Positions 8,717 to 16,375 of a stretch of 24,914 nt of DNA are shown here, one piece after another (the stretch's first letter is position 1; every line of letters begins with the position of its first letter). The translations under genes were made by a program, and so were the position numbers. Source of the stretch: a virus; the IMG/VR virus record IMGVR_UViG_3300032242_001038, positions 1 to 24,914 of that record; one strand, written 5' to 3'. The notes below the pieces were generated by a model. That model had not been told where the DNA came from. It worked only from the letters and a program-made list of their open reading frames with translations, and ran no database searches.

Positions 8717-9784
8717 ATGGCACTCCCAAACTATGCGACACCGCCCAATCTTGGCGTAACAGCAGGTTCAGCTGCAGGCTCTGGAAGCGTATTTCAGGGT
8801 ACAGCGCTACCTAACATTACGACGACGCAACAGCAGGCGACAGCTACACCTCAGTTCTATACTGACTATCTAAATCAGTTAGCCACACAAGGTGCTGGAG
8901 CTGCTCAAAATGCTCGTTATATAGGTGCTCAGCCTTTGCAAGCCCAAGCTTTTAAGCAAGTTGCTCAGAACGTAGGAAACTATCAGCCTGCTTTAAACGA
9001 AGCAATGAATTATGCAGGTAGTGTAGGCGATTCAAATTTATCTCAAGCTTTAGGTAATTTAAATCAACAAAATATTGCTACTAGCTTAGCTCCTAATGCA
9101 GTAGCTGGAATTGCTGGTACGGGTCAGTTTGGATCACAACGTGGTGCTAATGCTTTGGGAAGTGTTATTTCTAACGCAAACATATCTACACAAGCTCAGC
9201 AAGCTCAGGCTATGCAGCAAGACTATGCTAATCGATTGGCTGCAGCTAGTCAGTTGGGATCATTAGCTGGTCAACAGCAACAGTATGGTTTAGGTGATGT
9301 TAATGCGTTGGCTACTTTGGGTTCTCAGCAACAGCAAATAGCTCAGAATGCTCAGTTATTCCCTATGCAACAGTTAACTGCTGAATCTAACTTGTTGAAG
9401 GGTGCGACTATCCCAACGTCTACTAGCACAGCGTACACAGGCCCAATACCGGGTGCGTATAACTTGTCTCCGTTACAACAGATTGCTGGTTTGGGTGCAT
9501 TGGCTGCAGGTACTGCTGATCTTTTACCTAAGCTTGGGGCTAGTCTTGGTGATTTAACTAAAACTATTGGCGGTGCATTACCTAGTCTTGGTAATATTTT
9601 TAGTGGAACATCTACTACTCCAGATGCATCAATTAATCCAAGCACAGCTGATTTAATAGCTGCTAATGCAAAAATGCCTTCTCAACAAGACATGATTGAT
9701 TACAACAGCGTTCTTCAGCAAGAATTACAAAATAGATATTTTGGCACTTACAACACTGATTTGCCATTTGACGCTCAGATATAA
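8717..9784 (+). CDS. Ala/Gln-rich internal virion protein candidate
   Basis: 355 residues. The start follows the previous gene by three bases, with AAAGGA upstream. The protein is low in charge and very rich in Ala, Gln, Gly, Asn and Ser. A central helical region (about residues 60-240) has many Gln-Ala repeats (QAQQAQAMQQDYANRLAAASQ, GSQQQQIAQNAQ). A hydrophobic Gly/Ala/Leu patch follows (about 250-290, LSPLQQIAGLGALAAGTADLLP), and the tail is acidic. This matches the composition of proteins ejected with DNA by short-tailed phages. There is no signal peptide. A scaffold-like role cannot be excluded, but scaffolds are usually more charged. No precise family name is offered. Confidence 0.6.
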   Translation: MALPNYATPPNLGVTAGSAAGSGSVFQGTALPNITTTQQQATATPQFYTDYLNQLATQGAGAAQNARYIGAQPLQAQAFKQVAQNVGNYQPALNEAMNYAGSVGDSNLSQALGNLNQQNIATSLAPNAVAGIAGTGQFGSQRGANALGSVISNANISTQAQQAQAMQQDYANRLAAASQLGSLAGQQQQYGLGDVNALATLGSQQQQIAQNAQLFPMQQLTAESNLLKGATIPTSTSTAYTGPIPGAYNLSPLQQIAGLGALAAGTADLLPKLGASLGDLTKTIGGALPSLGNIFSGTSTTPDASINPSTADLIAANAKMPSQQDMIDYNSVLQQELQNRYFGTYNTDLPFDAQI

Positions 9785-9793
9785 GGATAAATC

Positions 9794-11557
9794 ATGGCAT
9801 CCAAAACAGGTGTTTCAGCAGATGTACTAAATCCTCCTTTGAGTATGGCGAGTGATCCTAGTGCTCAGACTGAATTAACAAATGCTTATCAGAATATTCT
9901 TAATTCTCTTGAGCAAAGAAATAAGATTAACTGGTTCAACGTAGCTGGTGCATTACTTACGCCCGGACGTACTGGATCAGCTGGTGAAGCTTTAAGTGGT
10001 GCTTCTCAAGCCATTGGTAAGGACTTAGATCGTCAGCAAGAGATGCAGTTACCTATTGCCCAAATGCGAGCACAGATTGCTCAGGGTAAGTATCAGCTTC
10101 AGCAAGATGCACAAGGTTTGCAGATGCTTGGTCAGATTTTAGGTACATCACCAGAAAATGCTAAGCAAAAGCTTGAGACAGGCGACATATCTCAACAAGA
10201 ACTAGACAATGTTAATCCTAAGTTATTTGCTGCCTTAGCAGTCACAAGCCCACGTATTGCTGAGATTCTCAAGACAACCATGGGGTTGACTACAGAACAA
10301 GGTAAGTTGGCTGAGACAAAACGTGCAAACTTAGCTAATGAAAACATTAAAGGGCTTGAGACAAAATTAGCATTTCAAAAGTTTGATTTAGATATTCTCA
10401 AAGCTGGTATGGATGTTGAAGCTCAAAAGAGAGCTACTGTTGAGCTTATTGATAAAGTTGGTATGGATACTGTCAAGGCATCTGGCATAACTTTGCCTGC
10501 TGCTTTAAAAGCTCCTACAGCTCCTCCAGCACCTGCTATTCCTTCAGCGGTTACTCCTCCTGCAGCTAAGTCTTCTGAACCTGCGTTCCCTGACAAAGCT
10601 TCTGTAGTAGCTCCTGTTGCACCACAAAAATCTCCAGAACTATCTGATCTTGATAACAAAATCAGAAAAGCTATGGATGATAGGAATACTGCATTTAAAG
10701 CTGGTGATGGCAAGACTGCTGCAAATTTAGATAAGCAGATTGGTCAGATGACAAAGGCAAGAGATAATCTTTTAAAAGGCTCTACTGCTACATCAACTGC
10801 TGCTGAGCCAACATCAAAAGTAAATATTATTCAGCCTACACAAGCCACTTCATCTGAAGAGGCTGCTTTACCTCCTGCTACTCAACGTGCTATTGCTGAG
10901 GCAAGAGCTAAATCTGATATAGCTATCAAAGAAAAGCAAGCCACAACAAACATTGAGCAAACGAATAAAGATTATTCTGAAAAACGTGCAGGCATACTTG
11001 CATGGGATCCGCAGGTAACTGATGCAAGTAATCGTGATCTACGAGAGTTAACACAGTTAGTCAACAAAAAACCTTACCTTGTAGGTTTGATGCAAAAGTC
11101 TGGAACTATTTCAGGTTTGCAAGCAGCCGCTCAAGAAGGTGTGTCAACTCCTTGGGGATCATTTAATTTGCCTGTAGAGAAGTATTTGACTGCAGCTAAG
11201 ATTCCTGAGAAAGATAAGCCTGAAGCTGCTCGTATTGCCCAGATATTGGCTCGTCAGTTCTTTGCTAACGCTAAGACAGTTAAGAGTGTTCTTGGCCCAC
11301 AGATCAGTAACTCTGATGCTTCTTTAATGAAGGCTCCAATGGTCACGGTATCTGATAGTGCTAAAGCTATTACGTATTGGGCTAAAGAGAATGTACTGTT
11401 GAATAAGCAGCGTGGTGAATTGTTTGATGCACTCCATCAACACGATACACAGCGAGGAACTTCTGGTTCTCCTGCAGAGTTCTTTGGTTCTAAGCCTTAT
11501 ACGAACATCATTAATAAGTATGGCCCATTGTTTCAGTATCTACAAACCCATCATTAA
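9794..11557 (+). CDS. Coiled-coil internal virion protein candidate
   Basis: 587 residues. The spacer before it (AAGGATAAATC) repeats the one before the previous gene. The first 250 residues are largely helical and Gln-rich (QQEMQLPIAQMRAQIAQGKYQL, then AKQKLETGDISQQELDN). A Pro/Ala-rich linker lies at about residues 237-280 (APTAPPAPAIPSAVTPPAA), followed by a second helical block of Lys/Asp-rich heptads and a globular C-terminal part (PYLVGLMQKSGTISGL, KYGPLFQYLQTHH). There is no membrane span and no enzyme motif. It sits third of four similar large genes, consistent with an ejected core protein. The last residues are His-rich. Confidence 0.6.
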   Translation: MASKTGVSADVLNPPLSMASDPSAQTELTNAYQNILNSLEQRNKINWFNVAGALLTPGRTGSAGEALSGASQAIGKDLDRQQEMQLPIAQMRAQIAQGKYQLQQDAQGLQMLGQILGTSPENAKQKLETGDISQQELDNVNPKLFAALAVTSPRIAEILKTTMGLTTEQGKLAETKRANLANENIKGLETKLAFQKFDLDILKAGMDVEAQKRATVELIDKVGMDTVKASGITLPAALKAPTAPPAPAIPSAVTPPAAKSSEPAFPDKASVVAPVAPQKSPELSDLDNKIRKAMDDRNTAFKAGDGKTAANLDKQIGQMTKARDNLLKGSTATSTAAEPTSKVNIIQPTQATSSEEAALPPATQRAIAEARAKSDIAIKEKQATTNIEQTNKDYSEKRAGILAWDPQVTDASNRDLRELTQLVNKKPYLVGLMQKSGTISGLQAAAQEGVSTPWGSFNLPVEKYLTAAKIPEKDKPEAARIAQILARQFFANAKTVKSVLGPQISNSDASLMKAPMVTVSDSAKAITYWAKENVLLNKQRGELFDALHQHDTQRGTSGSPAEFFGSKPYTNIINKYGPLFQYLQTHH

Positions 11558-11568
11558 TAGGTCATACC

Positions 11569-12699
11569 ATGGCTGAAGACAAGAATCCATTGACAGAAGT
11601 TGATCCTATATTTACTGAGGGTCATGCTAGTCATGAAGAGCATAAAACAGAGGAAGACCCATTAAAGGGGTTTGATCCTATATTTAATGAGCCTAGTAAT
11701 GCACATTCGTCTGAGCTGACAAATGAAGAAGCTGCTAAGTTAGCTAACGCTCAAGCCAAAGATCATATTGGTGAGGTTATTGGTGGTGTTACAGGAGCTA
11801 TTGTTGGCTCTGGCGTTCCTAAGTATGTACCTCCACAGACAGCTACAGCTCAAAAAAATGTTGCTGGTCAACGTGCTGCCCATCAAGCTGCTCAAGAGAT
11901 GCTAGGATATCAGCAAGGACAACGTGTACAGACTGTTGCCGACATTATTAATCAGCATCAGGTAGCTCAGGCAGAATTAAATCTTGCAAGAGAAGAGCTA
12001 GAACGTGCTCATCAGTACGCAAAAGCGTTAGGTGTTTCTCCTGAAGCTGAAGGGTTATCTGCTGGTGACAAGTGGAGTCAGAAGGTTGTCGCTGACATGG
12101 GGCCGGGTGGTGAAGGTGTAACTGAGGCTGCTAGGAATTACAGACTGCAACAAAGCTTATCTCCTGAAGAGGCGGCTAGATTTAAGGCTTCTCGTTCAGG
12201 GTTGTTTGTTCCTAACCAAATAGAAACTACTGGCCCTTTCTACAATGAAGAGCAGAAATTAGCTCAAAGACATTTAACTAGAACACAGACATCTCATAAA
12301 GAAGCTATGCAAAATGCAGCTAGGGCAGAATCAGCCATGCATAAACATACTGGCCCTACTGCAACTAAGCCTAATGAGTTACGTCAAGCTGAAACAGCTG
12401 CAGAACGAACTAGAGTAGGCTTATCTAAGGCTGAGGCAGAACTTGCAGAGTTAAACAAGGCTAAATCTTTCTTGTCTAAGATTCCCTACTTCAATACAAT
12501 TATGGGTGGGCTATCTGGTGCTGAGTTGATGCATGCTTATGATGCATTCCAACGAGGTGAAACTCTTGAGGGTGTGATGTCAGGTATGGGTGGTGTTGGT
12601 GGTTTAATCTCTTTAGTTCCACATCCAGCTGCAAAAGCGGTAGGGACTGCCATGACAATCCCTCCACTCATGTATGAAGGTTACAAAGCGTTGAAATGA
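11569..12699 (+). CDS. Virion-associated protein with hydrophobic C-terminus
   Basis: 376 residues. The acidic N-terminus has a repeated motif, EVDPIFTEGHA and GFDPIFNEPSN, suggesting duplicated peptide docking sites. The middle is a long helical region of heptad-like Ala, Glu, Gln and Arg (QVAQAELNLAREELERAHQYAK, TAAERTRVGLSKAEAELAEL). The C-terminal 75 residues are Gly-rich and hydrophobic (IMGGLSGAELMHAY, GMGGVGGLISLVP, AVGTAMTIPPLMYEGY), suggesting membrane contact. It is the last gene before the strand switch and terminators at 12710-12768. This is probably the fourth ejected or internal protein. No family was recognised. Confidence 0.58.
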   Translation: MAEDKNPLTEVDPIFTEGHASHEEHKTEEDPLKGFDPIFNEPSNAHSSELTNEEAAKLANAQAKDHIGEVIGGVTGAIVGSGVPKYVPPQTATAQKNVAGQRAAHQAAQEMLGYQQGQRVQTVADIINQHQVAQAELNLAREELERAHQYAKALGVSPEAEGLSAGDKWSQKVVADMGPGGEGVTEAARNYRLQQSLSPEEAARFKASRSGLFVPNQIETTGPFYNEEQKLAQRHLTRTQTSHKEAMQNAARAESAMHKHTGPTATKPNELRQAETAAERTRVGLSKAEAELAELNKAKSFLSKIPYFNTIMGGLSGAELMHAYDAFQRGETLEGVMSGMGGVGGLISLVPHPAAKAVGTAMTIPPLMYEGYKALK

Positions 12700-12709
12700 T
12701 CCTTCGGTG

Positions 12710-12736
12710 CTCAGGCTTTCCCTCGCTTAGCCTGAG
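12710..12736 (+). terminator. First hairpin of a tandem terminator
   Basis: CTCAGGCT (12710-12717) and AGCCTGAG (12729-12736) form a perfect 8-bp stem with an 11-base loop. TTTT follows at 12739-12742. It lies 11 bases after the last virion-gene stop and inside the 3' end of the convergent gene. Alone it is a weak terminator because the T-run is short. It precedes a stronger one. Confidence 0.5.
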
Positions 12737-13067
12737 ACTTTTCCCCAGCTGAGTCTGGGGATTTTTTTCGCCAATCTTCTAAGACCTCAAACAAGTGCTT
12801 ACGGAAGTTAATTCGCATGATGAGTTCACCGGGCTGATACATATTGATAAACCTCTGTAGGGGGTCTAATTCGCCTTGTATTTGGTCTGTAGCTTCAGGA
12901 AGTGACTTAATCCCATCTGTATTGAATTGAGGGCTTCTGCCGTAGATTTCATCTGTCATAGGGGCATCTCTGCCTTCTCTGATCTTCTCTACAAGGGCAG
13001 CAATCTCTTTCTCTGATAGCTTGTCAACCTTTTCGCCAATGAACAGCTTTGCTTCTTCTTTATCCAT
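12711..13067 (-). CDS. Small charged protein of unknown function
   Basis: 118 residues, last gene of the leftward operon. The N-terminal part is helical and charged (EEAKLFIGEKVDKLSEKEIAALVEKIREG). The middle has a Pro/Gly/Asp-rich segment and QPGELIMRINFRKHLFEVLEDW. The tail is Lys/Ser-rich (KKSPDSAGEKSQAKRGKA), and that tail is encoded across the plus-strand terminator hairpins. It follows the 13070 gene after two bases. There are no membrane segments and no recognised motif. Confidence 0.65.
   Translation of the reverse strand: MDKEEAKLFIGEKVDKLSEKEIAALVEKIREGRDAPMTDEIYGRSPQFNTDGIKSLPEATDQIQGELDPLQRFINMYQPGELIMRINFRKHLFEVLEDWRKKSPDSAGEKSQAKRGKA
12743..12768 (+). terminator. Rho-independent terminator of the virion operon
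   Basis: CCCCAG (12743-12748), a six-base loop CTGAGT, and CTGGGG (12755-12760) are followed by A and seven Ts (12762-12768). This is a compact GC-rich stem with a strong U-tract on the plus strand, directly after the virion operon. On the minus strand the stem is followed by AAAA, so it should not stop the convergent transcript efficiently. It is also coding sequence for the C-terminus of the minus-strand gene ending at 12711. Confidence 0.85.
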
Positions 13068-13069
13068 GA

Positions 13070-13282
13070 TTACCTCAGTAGTTTGCGTTCTAGTTTTAGT
13101 TTGATTTTGTCAGCTGTTTCTTTGTCTGTTTCTGACTCAATTATCTGAGAGGCAAGCATAATGACTTGTCTCCAAGACTCATCCCAAATAGCTTTAGGGT
13201 CATCTAAGAGGTCTGTGGCTTTAGCATCTCTGAGAAGCCTCTCCCAATCCTCGTAGGCTATTTCCCACTGTTGCTTACTCAT
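13070..13282 (-). CDS. Small helical protein of unknown function
   Basis: 70 residues, all predicted helical and charged (WEIAYEDWERLLRDAKATDLL, SETDKETADKIKLKLERKLL). Trp is frequent in the first half. It overlaps the preceding gene by 8 bases and is two bases from the next gene, so it belongs to the leftward operon. There is no motif to assign a function. An accessory role is likely by position. Confidence 0.62.
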   Translation of the reverse strand: MSKQQWEIAYEDWERLLRDAKATDLLDDPKAIWDESWRQVIMLASQIIESETDKETADKIKLKLERKLLR

Positions 13283-13436
13283 TGGGGGTTACCCTCGCTT
13301 TCATCATTGCGTCTGCAATCATGTAGCACTCTTTTGCACATGCCATTAGGCTATCTACATCTCCATGCCACCCAACTTGATTCATTGCTGTAGCCGCAAA
13401 ATAATCACGTAAACTAACGGGTAACTGGATTTCCAT
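13275..13436 (-). CDS. Small phage accessory protein
   Basis: 53 residues with MEIQLPVSLRDYFAATAMNQ as the chosen N-terminus. Many phage accessory proteins begin with a similar PxSLRDYFAxxAM motif, which is why I prefer this start to a GTG at 13487 that adds 17 residues (AAGGA lies upstream of that GTG). The start at 13436 has a weak purine-rich site. It lies inside the last 23 bases of the HNH-like gene, as expected if the HNH gene was inserted upstream. The rest is a helix with three Cys/Met-rich stretches (LMACAKECYMIADAMM). The function is unknown. Confidence 0.6.
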   Translation of the reverse strand: MEIQLPVSLRDYFAATAMNQVGWHGDVDSLMACAKECYMIADAMMKARVTPNE

Positions 13437-13959
13437 TTTCTTTTCTTCTTGCTCTGTATGCTCGTTGGTATTCATTGTACTTATCACGATTTTTTTCCTT
13501 CCATTTATTTACCGAAATGTCTGAACAAGATTTGCAATAACTTTTTCTTTTTGCGACTCCAGACCTACCTTTGTCAGAAGAAAAATTTATCAATGGTTTT
13601 ATTAATTGGCAACAAGGACATAGTTTGTGATCTTTTGGCATTTCACAATAATCATCGTTTTTCATAAATGCATGTCGCGTATTACATGATCTGCAAACAA
13701 TACCTATTGTTCCGTTCCTGTAATGCTGAAGACTAGCAACGGTTGATTGCCCATCTTTAGCTCTCCAATTCATCTTTACCCCACAATCATGGCAAAGCAT
13801 TTTTGGATCAAATAATTCTTCCAATTCATCGTGGCTTGGAACATATTTGTTACTTCTTTTAGCGCCAGACCGCATAGATACAAATCTATAATGCTTTTCA
13901 CAAAACCATTGGCGACCTTGTTTAATAACTGAAGTTAAATTGCATTTAGCGCATTTCAT
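13414..13959 (-). CDS. HNH-like endonuclease with zinc-finger pairs
   Basis: 181 residues from the ATG at 13959, chosen because GGAG lies seven bases upstream. A longer form reaching 14010 lacks such a site. Cysteine pairs are seen at residues 3/6 (KCAKCN), 56/59 (CHDC), 89/92 (CRSC), 114-117 (CPCC) and 142/145 (CKSC). The centre SLQHYRNGTIGIVCRSCNTRH (residues 77-96) has H79, N93 and H96 spaced as in a beta-beta-alpha-metal HNH core. The tail is basic (NKWKEKNRDKYNEYQRAYRARRK), suiting DNA binding. The gene is AT-richer than its neighbours and is separated from the exonuclease gene by 62 bases. It may be a free-standing homing endonuclease. Catalysis is not certain because the first His context is atypical. 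Confidence 0.6.
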   Translation of the reverse strand: MKCAKCNLTSVIKQGRQWFCEKHYRFVSMRSGAKRSNKYVPSHDELEELFDPKMLCHDCGVKMNWRAKDGQSTVASLQHYRNGTIGIVCRSCNTRHAFMKNDDYCEMPKDHKLCPCCQLIKPLINFSSDKGRSGVAKRKSYCKSCSDISVNKWKEKNRDKYNEYQRAYRARRKENGNPVTR

Positions 13960-14021
13960 AATAATCTCCATTGTTATTCCAATGGTATAACACAAATGAT
14001 TATTATGCAAAAGCCTTTGTA

Positions 14022-14780
14022 TTACTCATGAGAGTTCCTTATTTGCCAAAATTTCAATATAAATAAAAACATTGACCAGCTTTTAGCTAAGTCTTCTTGA
14101 CTCCACTCTTTTACAACCGCCAAGTCAGGATGTGTACGAGATACAAACACGTTTGCACAGCGAGCAGTTGGCAAACCTAGTCCTACTCGATAAGCAGCAA
14201 GCTGCATCCCCATCTCTTCGTATGTTGTAACTTTATTAACATCATCAAACTCTTTACTTTTGATGTCTACAACGATTCCAGAAGGGCTAAAAAGGTCACA
14301 TTTACCGCCAAACCCTAATTCATGACCAAAAGACCTCTCAGAAATCCATTCTAAAGCCCCAAAATGGGCTTCTAAGGCGTTTTTACAGGCTTGTACATGT
14401 CTAGAGTAGTCCGAGGTAGTTTTGCCCTCGTAGAACGCCTGTATTGCAGCGTGGATTTCTGTACCCTTGTCTGCAGCATCTCGACCAGTTTGTTTAGAAT
14501 CTTTGATAATCCGTTCAAGATAGACGGCTTCGGATTCTGTTTCCATCCGTGGAAGGGTCAATGCTGCTAAAAGCATATTTTCCATCTTCCATTTCTCAAG
14601 AGCTGGCTTGGATAAGACGTTTAGCAGAGTGGTCACTGAGGGGATTAAGTTAAGTTCCCTAGCGTCTTTTAACGTCGTGTTCCTAAGCCTACCTGTACTC
14701 TTTCCCATGATCGTGTACATGGGTTCGCCATCACGGGTATACCAATGTCCTGCTTCTGAGCTGTGATCTTTAACTATCAT
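14022..14780 (-). CDS. PD-(D/E)XK exonuclease, RecB/Cas4-like
   Basis: 252 residues. Nuclease features in order are G-T-E-I-H110, HELGFGGKCDLF with D162, VVDIKSKE with D172 and K174, and QLAAYR at 193-198. These fit motifs I-IV of the RecB-type PD-(D/E)XK fold used by phage recombination exonucleases and Cas4. No iron-sulphur cysteine cluster is visible, so a Cas4 name is not justified. It overlaps the upstream nuclease by four bases (ATGA). With the SSB-like gene in the same operon it probably makes recombinogenic single-stranded ends during replication. A partner recombinase (Erf/RecT type) was not found in the window. Confidence 0.8.
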   Translation of the reverse strand: MIVKDHSSEAGHWYTRDGEPMYTIMGKSTGRLRNTTLKDARELNLIPSVTTLLNVLSKPALEKWKMENMLLAALTLPRMETESEAVYLERIIKDSKQTGRDAADKGTEIHAAIQAFYEGKTTSDYSRHVQACKNALEAHFGALEWISERSFGHELGFGGKCDLFSPSGIVVDIKSKEFDDVNKVTTYEEMGMQLAAYRVGLGLPTARCANVFVSRTHPDLAVVKEWSQEDLAKSWSMFLFILKFWQIRNSHE

Positions 14781-15202
14781 GTGACCTTTCTAAATGTCTC
14801 AGTAGGAATTAAAACTATAGGTTCGACATCTTGTAGATCATTCCTATCTCTTCTGCCGCCAAATCCATACTTAACTTCATGTTTGCCAGCCACATGAAAA
14901 TAAACACCATTAGTCCATCTAACAATAACAATAAAAGGAATATTTAATTCCTTAGCCAATTCCTTACCTTTCATCCATTTAGACAAAGATAAAAGAAGGG
15001 TTGGGTATTTAGTGCTTTCGTTATTGCGGCATTTAAGTTCTGCAAAAGCCTTGGGTTTTTCTGTAGTGTCAATTAATAGCCAATCGACGTTGTATGAAAT
15101 AGGTAATTTCTGAAATAAACAATTCCATTTGTCAGAAAGATAACTAGCAACATCTTTTTCATTAGAAAGATCAGTTTGACTTTCATACATTGGTCTAGTC
15201 AT
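14777..15202 (-). CDS. PD-(D/E)XK nuclease, resolvase/VRR-like
   Basis: 141 residues. The pattern NVDWLLIDTTEKPKAFAELKCRN has D40 and the E55-x-K57 pair, as in PD-(D/E)XK nucleases of VRR-NUC or Holliday-junction-resolvase size. The C-terminal half is beta-rich (IPFIVIVRWTNGVYFHVAG). It overlaps the HTH gene upstream by 8 bases and the exonuclease downstream by 4. The family fits endonucleases that process branched DNA or presynaptic ends. No zinc site was seen. Overall the fold call is good, the exact substrate unknown. Confidence 0.65.
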   Translation of the reverse strand: MTRPMYESQTDLSNEKDVASYLSDKWNCLFQKLPISYNVDWLLIDTTEKPKAFAELKCRNNESTKYPTLLLSLSKWMKGKELAKELNIPFIVIVRWTNGVYFHVAGKHEVKYGFGGRRDRNDLQDVEPIVLIPTETFRKVT

Positions 15203-15401
15203 GTAAGAACTTTCGTATCTCAGCTACTTCCATGCCTGTCTTTTCATGAATCATTAAGATTAAATCAGCACTTAAATTATGAGACTGAGACCTCACCCTG
15301 CTTATAACGGCAGGATGCGAACCTAACAAATGCGCAAGCTCTCTGTCAGAGCCAATCTCATACTCTTTCTTTAAGAAATCAAACAGTTTGTGCTCGCGCA
15401 T
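15195..15401 (-). CDS. Cro/CI-type HTH DNA-binding protein
   Basis: 68 residues. A helix-turn-helix is visible at about residues 19-45 (DRELAHLLGSHPAVISRVRSQ), followed by a helix (ADLILMIHEKTGMEVAEIRKFL). The size and layout fit small Cro/CI-type phage regulators. Unlike a typical repressor it lies inside the leftward operon, between the SSB-like and nuclease genes, and it is eight bases from the SSB stop. It could autoregulate this operon or act on the divergent region at 16284-16375. A nearby second HTH gene at 16376 makes a two-regulator switch plausible. Confidence 0.75.
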   Translation of the reverse strand: MREHKLFDFLKKEYEIGSDRELAHLLGSHPAVISRVRSQSHNLSADLILMIHEKTGMEVAEIRKFLHD

Positions 15402-15409
15402 AAGTCACC

Positions 15410-16027
15410 TTAAAAGTCTATGTCATCATCAAATGGGTCTTTGTCATCATCAACTGATTTTTTACCTTTTGAATTCCACTCAGGGCTAGACATAATTTTG
15501 TCCTTTGTGTATTTCCCTAAAGACTCAAGCAGCTCCATGTCTGGCTTGTCAATATCAAAAGACTTTGTTTCATTGACGGCTTCAGGTAGTCCATGTTTCT
15601 TAATGGCTGCAGGCACTGGGTTGATGCCATCAATGTTGGCGTATTGCTTGTCACCAGATGTTGAATGAACAACTGTAACCATTCCCCAAATGCCTAAAAT
15701 CTTTTGCAGGTCAAAACCTTTGCGCTCAGCTGGAGTGAATGCCACACCGCGCCAAGACTCTAAGTGAGCTGACAACGTAGATGCTTCGTTTAGGGAGTTT
15801 GTATAGGTTTTGGAGATTGATAGAGGGTCTCCGTTAGGGGTTAACAAAGGGTTGCCTTCGTCGTCTTCCCCGTGAACTTCAAACTGAATCATTACTTGGT
15901 GTTTATCACCAAACTTTGTGGGCTGTGTGCCTAAGTCAATAATTCGATAGCATCGTGCTAAATGCATTCCTGCTGGAACTAACGCAAATGATCCGCTGCT
16001 TTTTGTTTCTTTTGCAATTAATGACAT
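15410..16027 (-). CDS. Single-stranded DNA-binding protein-like
   Basis: 205 residues. The N-terminal 150 residues are a beta-rich domain (SFALVPAGMHLARCYRIIDLG, HQVMIQFEVHGEDDEGNPL) with a replication-type Pro/Gly content. The C-terminus is a highly acidic, flexible tail ending DDDKDPFDDDIDF, the shape of SSB tails that recruit partner proteins. AGGAG precedes the ATG. It is followed on the same strand by the HTH, nuclease and exonuclease genes, as in phage recombination operons. An OB-fold is assumed from layout, not proven. DUF669-type proteins are an alternative. Confidence 0.65.
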   Translation of the reverse strand: MSLIAKETKSSGSFALVPAGMHLARCYRIIDLGTQPTKFGDKHQVMIQFEVHGEDDEGNPLLTPNGDPLSISKTYTNSLNEASTLSAHLESWRGVAFTPAERKGFDLQKILGIWGMVTVVHSTSGDKQYANIDGINPVPAAIKKHGLPEAVNETKSFDIDKPDMELLESLGKYTKDKIMSSPEWNSKGKKSVDDDKDPFDDDIDF

Positions 16028-16061
16028 GTCTTGCTCCTGTAGTTAAGTTTCGCTGCTTGTC

Positions 16062-16283
16062 TTAATTTTTAGTTAAGAATATTACTAAGAATAAAAATGC
16101 TGAAACTATTACAACGCTTCCAATATGTTTAATCTTTTCTCTGCGGATAGATGCCATGTCGTTTAACAAAGACATTTGAATCATCTCCATATCAAAGCTC
16201 ATATTTTTACCATTTGACGGACGCTGGTAATATTTGCCAATCTCTATACCAGTGCGAGTCCGGTAAGGGGTAACTTTGTCCAT
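16062..16283 (-). CDS. Small C-terminally anchored membrane protein
   Basis: 73 residues. The soluble N-terminal part contains TRTGIEIGKYYQRPSNGKN and a Met/Leu helix, and a single hydrophobic segment ends the protein (HIGSVVIVSAFLFLVIFL) with only TKN after it. This is a tail-anchored or N-in topology. It is the first gene of the leftward operon, with AGGAG at 16295-16291, and its start faces the divergent control region. First-position early genes of this kind often affect exclusion or host functions, but this is inference. No family was recognised. Confidence 0.65.
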   Translation of the reverse strand: MDKVTPYRTRTGIEIGKYYQRPSNGKNMSFDMEMIQMSLLNDMASIRREKIKHIGSVVIVSAFLFLVIFLTKN

Positions 16284-16298
16284 AATTTAACTCCTTAT

Positions 16299-16326
16299 TT
16301 GACGGTATTACTTTACACCATGTAAT
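16299..16326 (+). promoter_or_regulatory. Predicted sigma70 promoter, rightward
   Basis: TTGACG (16299-16304) and TGTAAT (16321-16326) are each one mismatch from consensus and are separated by 16 bases. Transcription would begin near 16333, about 43 bases upstream of the repressor ATG at 16376. The -10 box is one arm of the 17-bp palindrome described next, so an operator would block this promoter directly. Confidence 0.6.
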
Positions 16327-16342
16327 TTTGTATTACAATACC
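16304..16342. promoter_or_regulatory. Nested palindromic operator in the divergent region
   Basis: A perfect inverted repeat TGTAAT-TTTGT-ATTACA occupies 16321-16337, with half-sites 11 bp apart (one helical turn), as for Cro/CI-type dimers. A wider inverted repeat GGTATT (16304-16309) and AATACC (16337-16342) flanks it. The site lies between a leftward gene start at 16283 and a rightward repressor start at 16376, overlapping the predicted rightward -10. No well-formed leftward promoter could be assigned. Candidate ligands are the HTH proteins at 16376 and 15195. Confidence 0.65.
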
Positions 16343-16375
16343 TTAAATAATTTAATTTATTCTTTAAGGCATAGC

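Noticed and set aside
13960-14021. Own promoter for the HNH-like gene
   Set aside because: TTGCAT and TATACC on the minus strand are 15 bases apart, outside the usual spacing. It is not reported as a feature.
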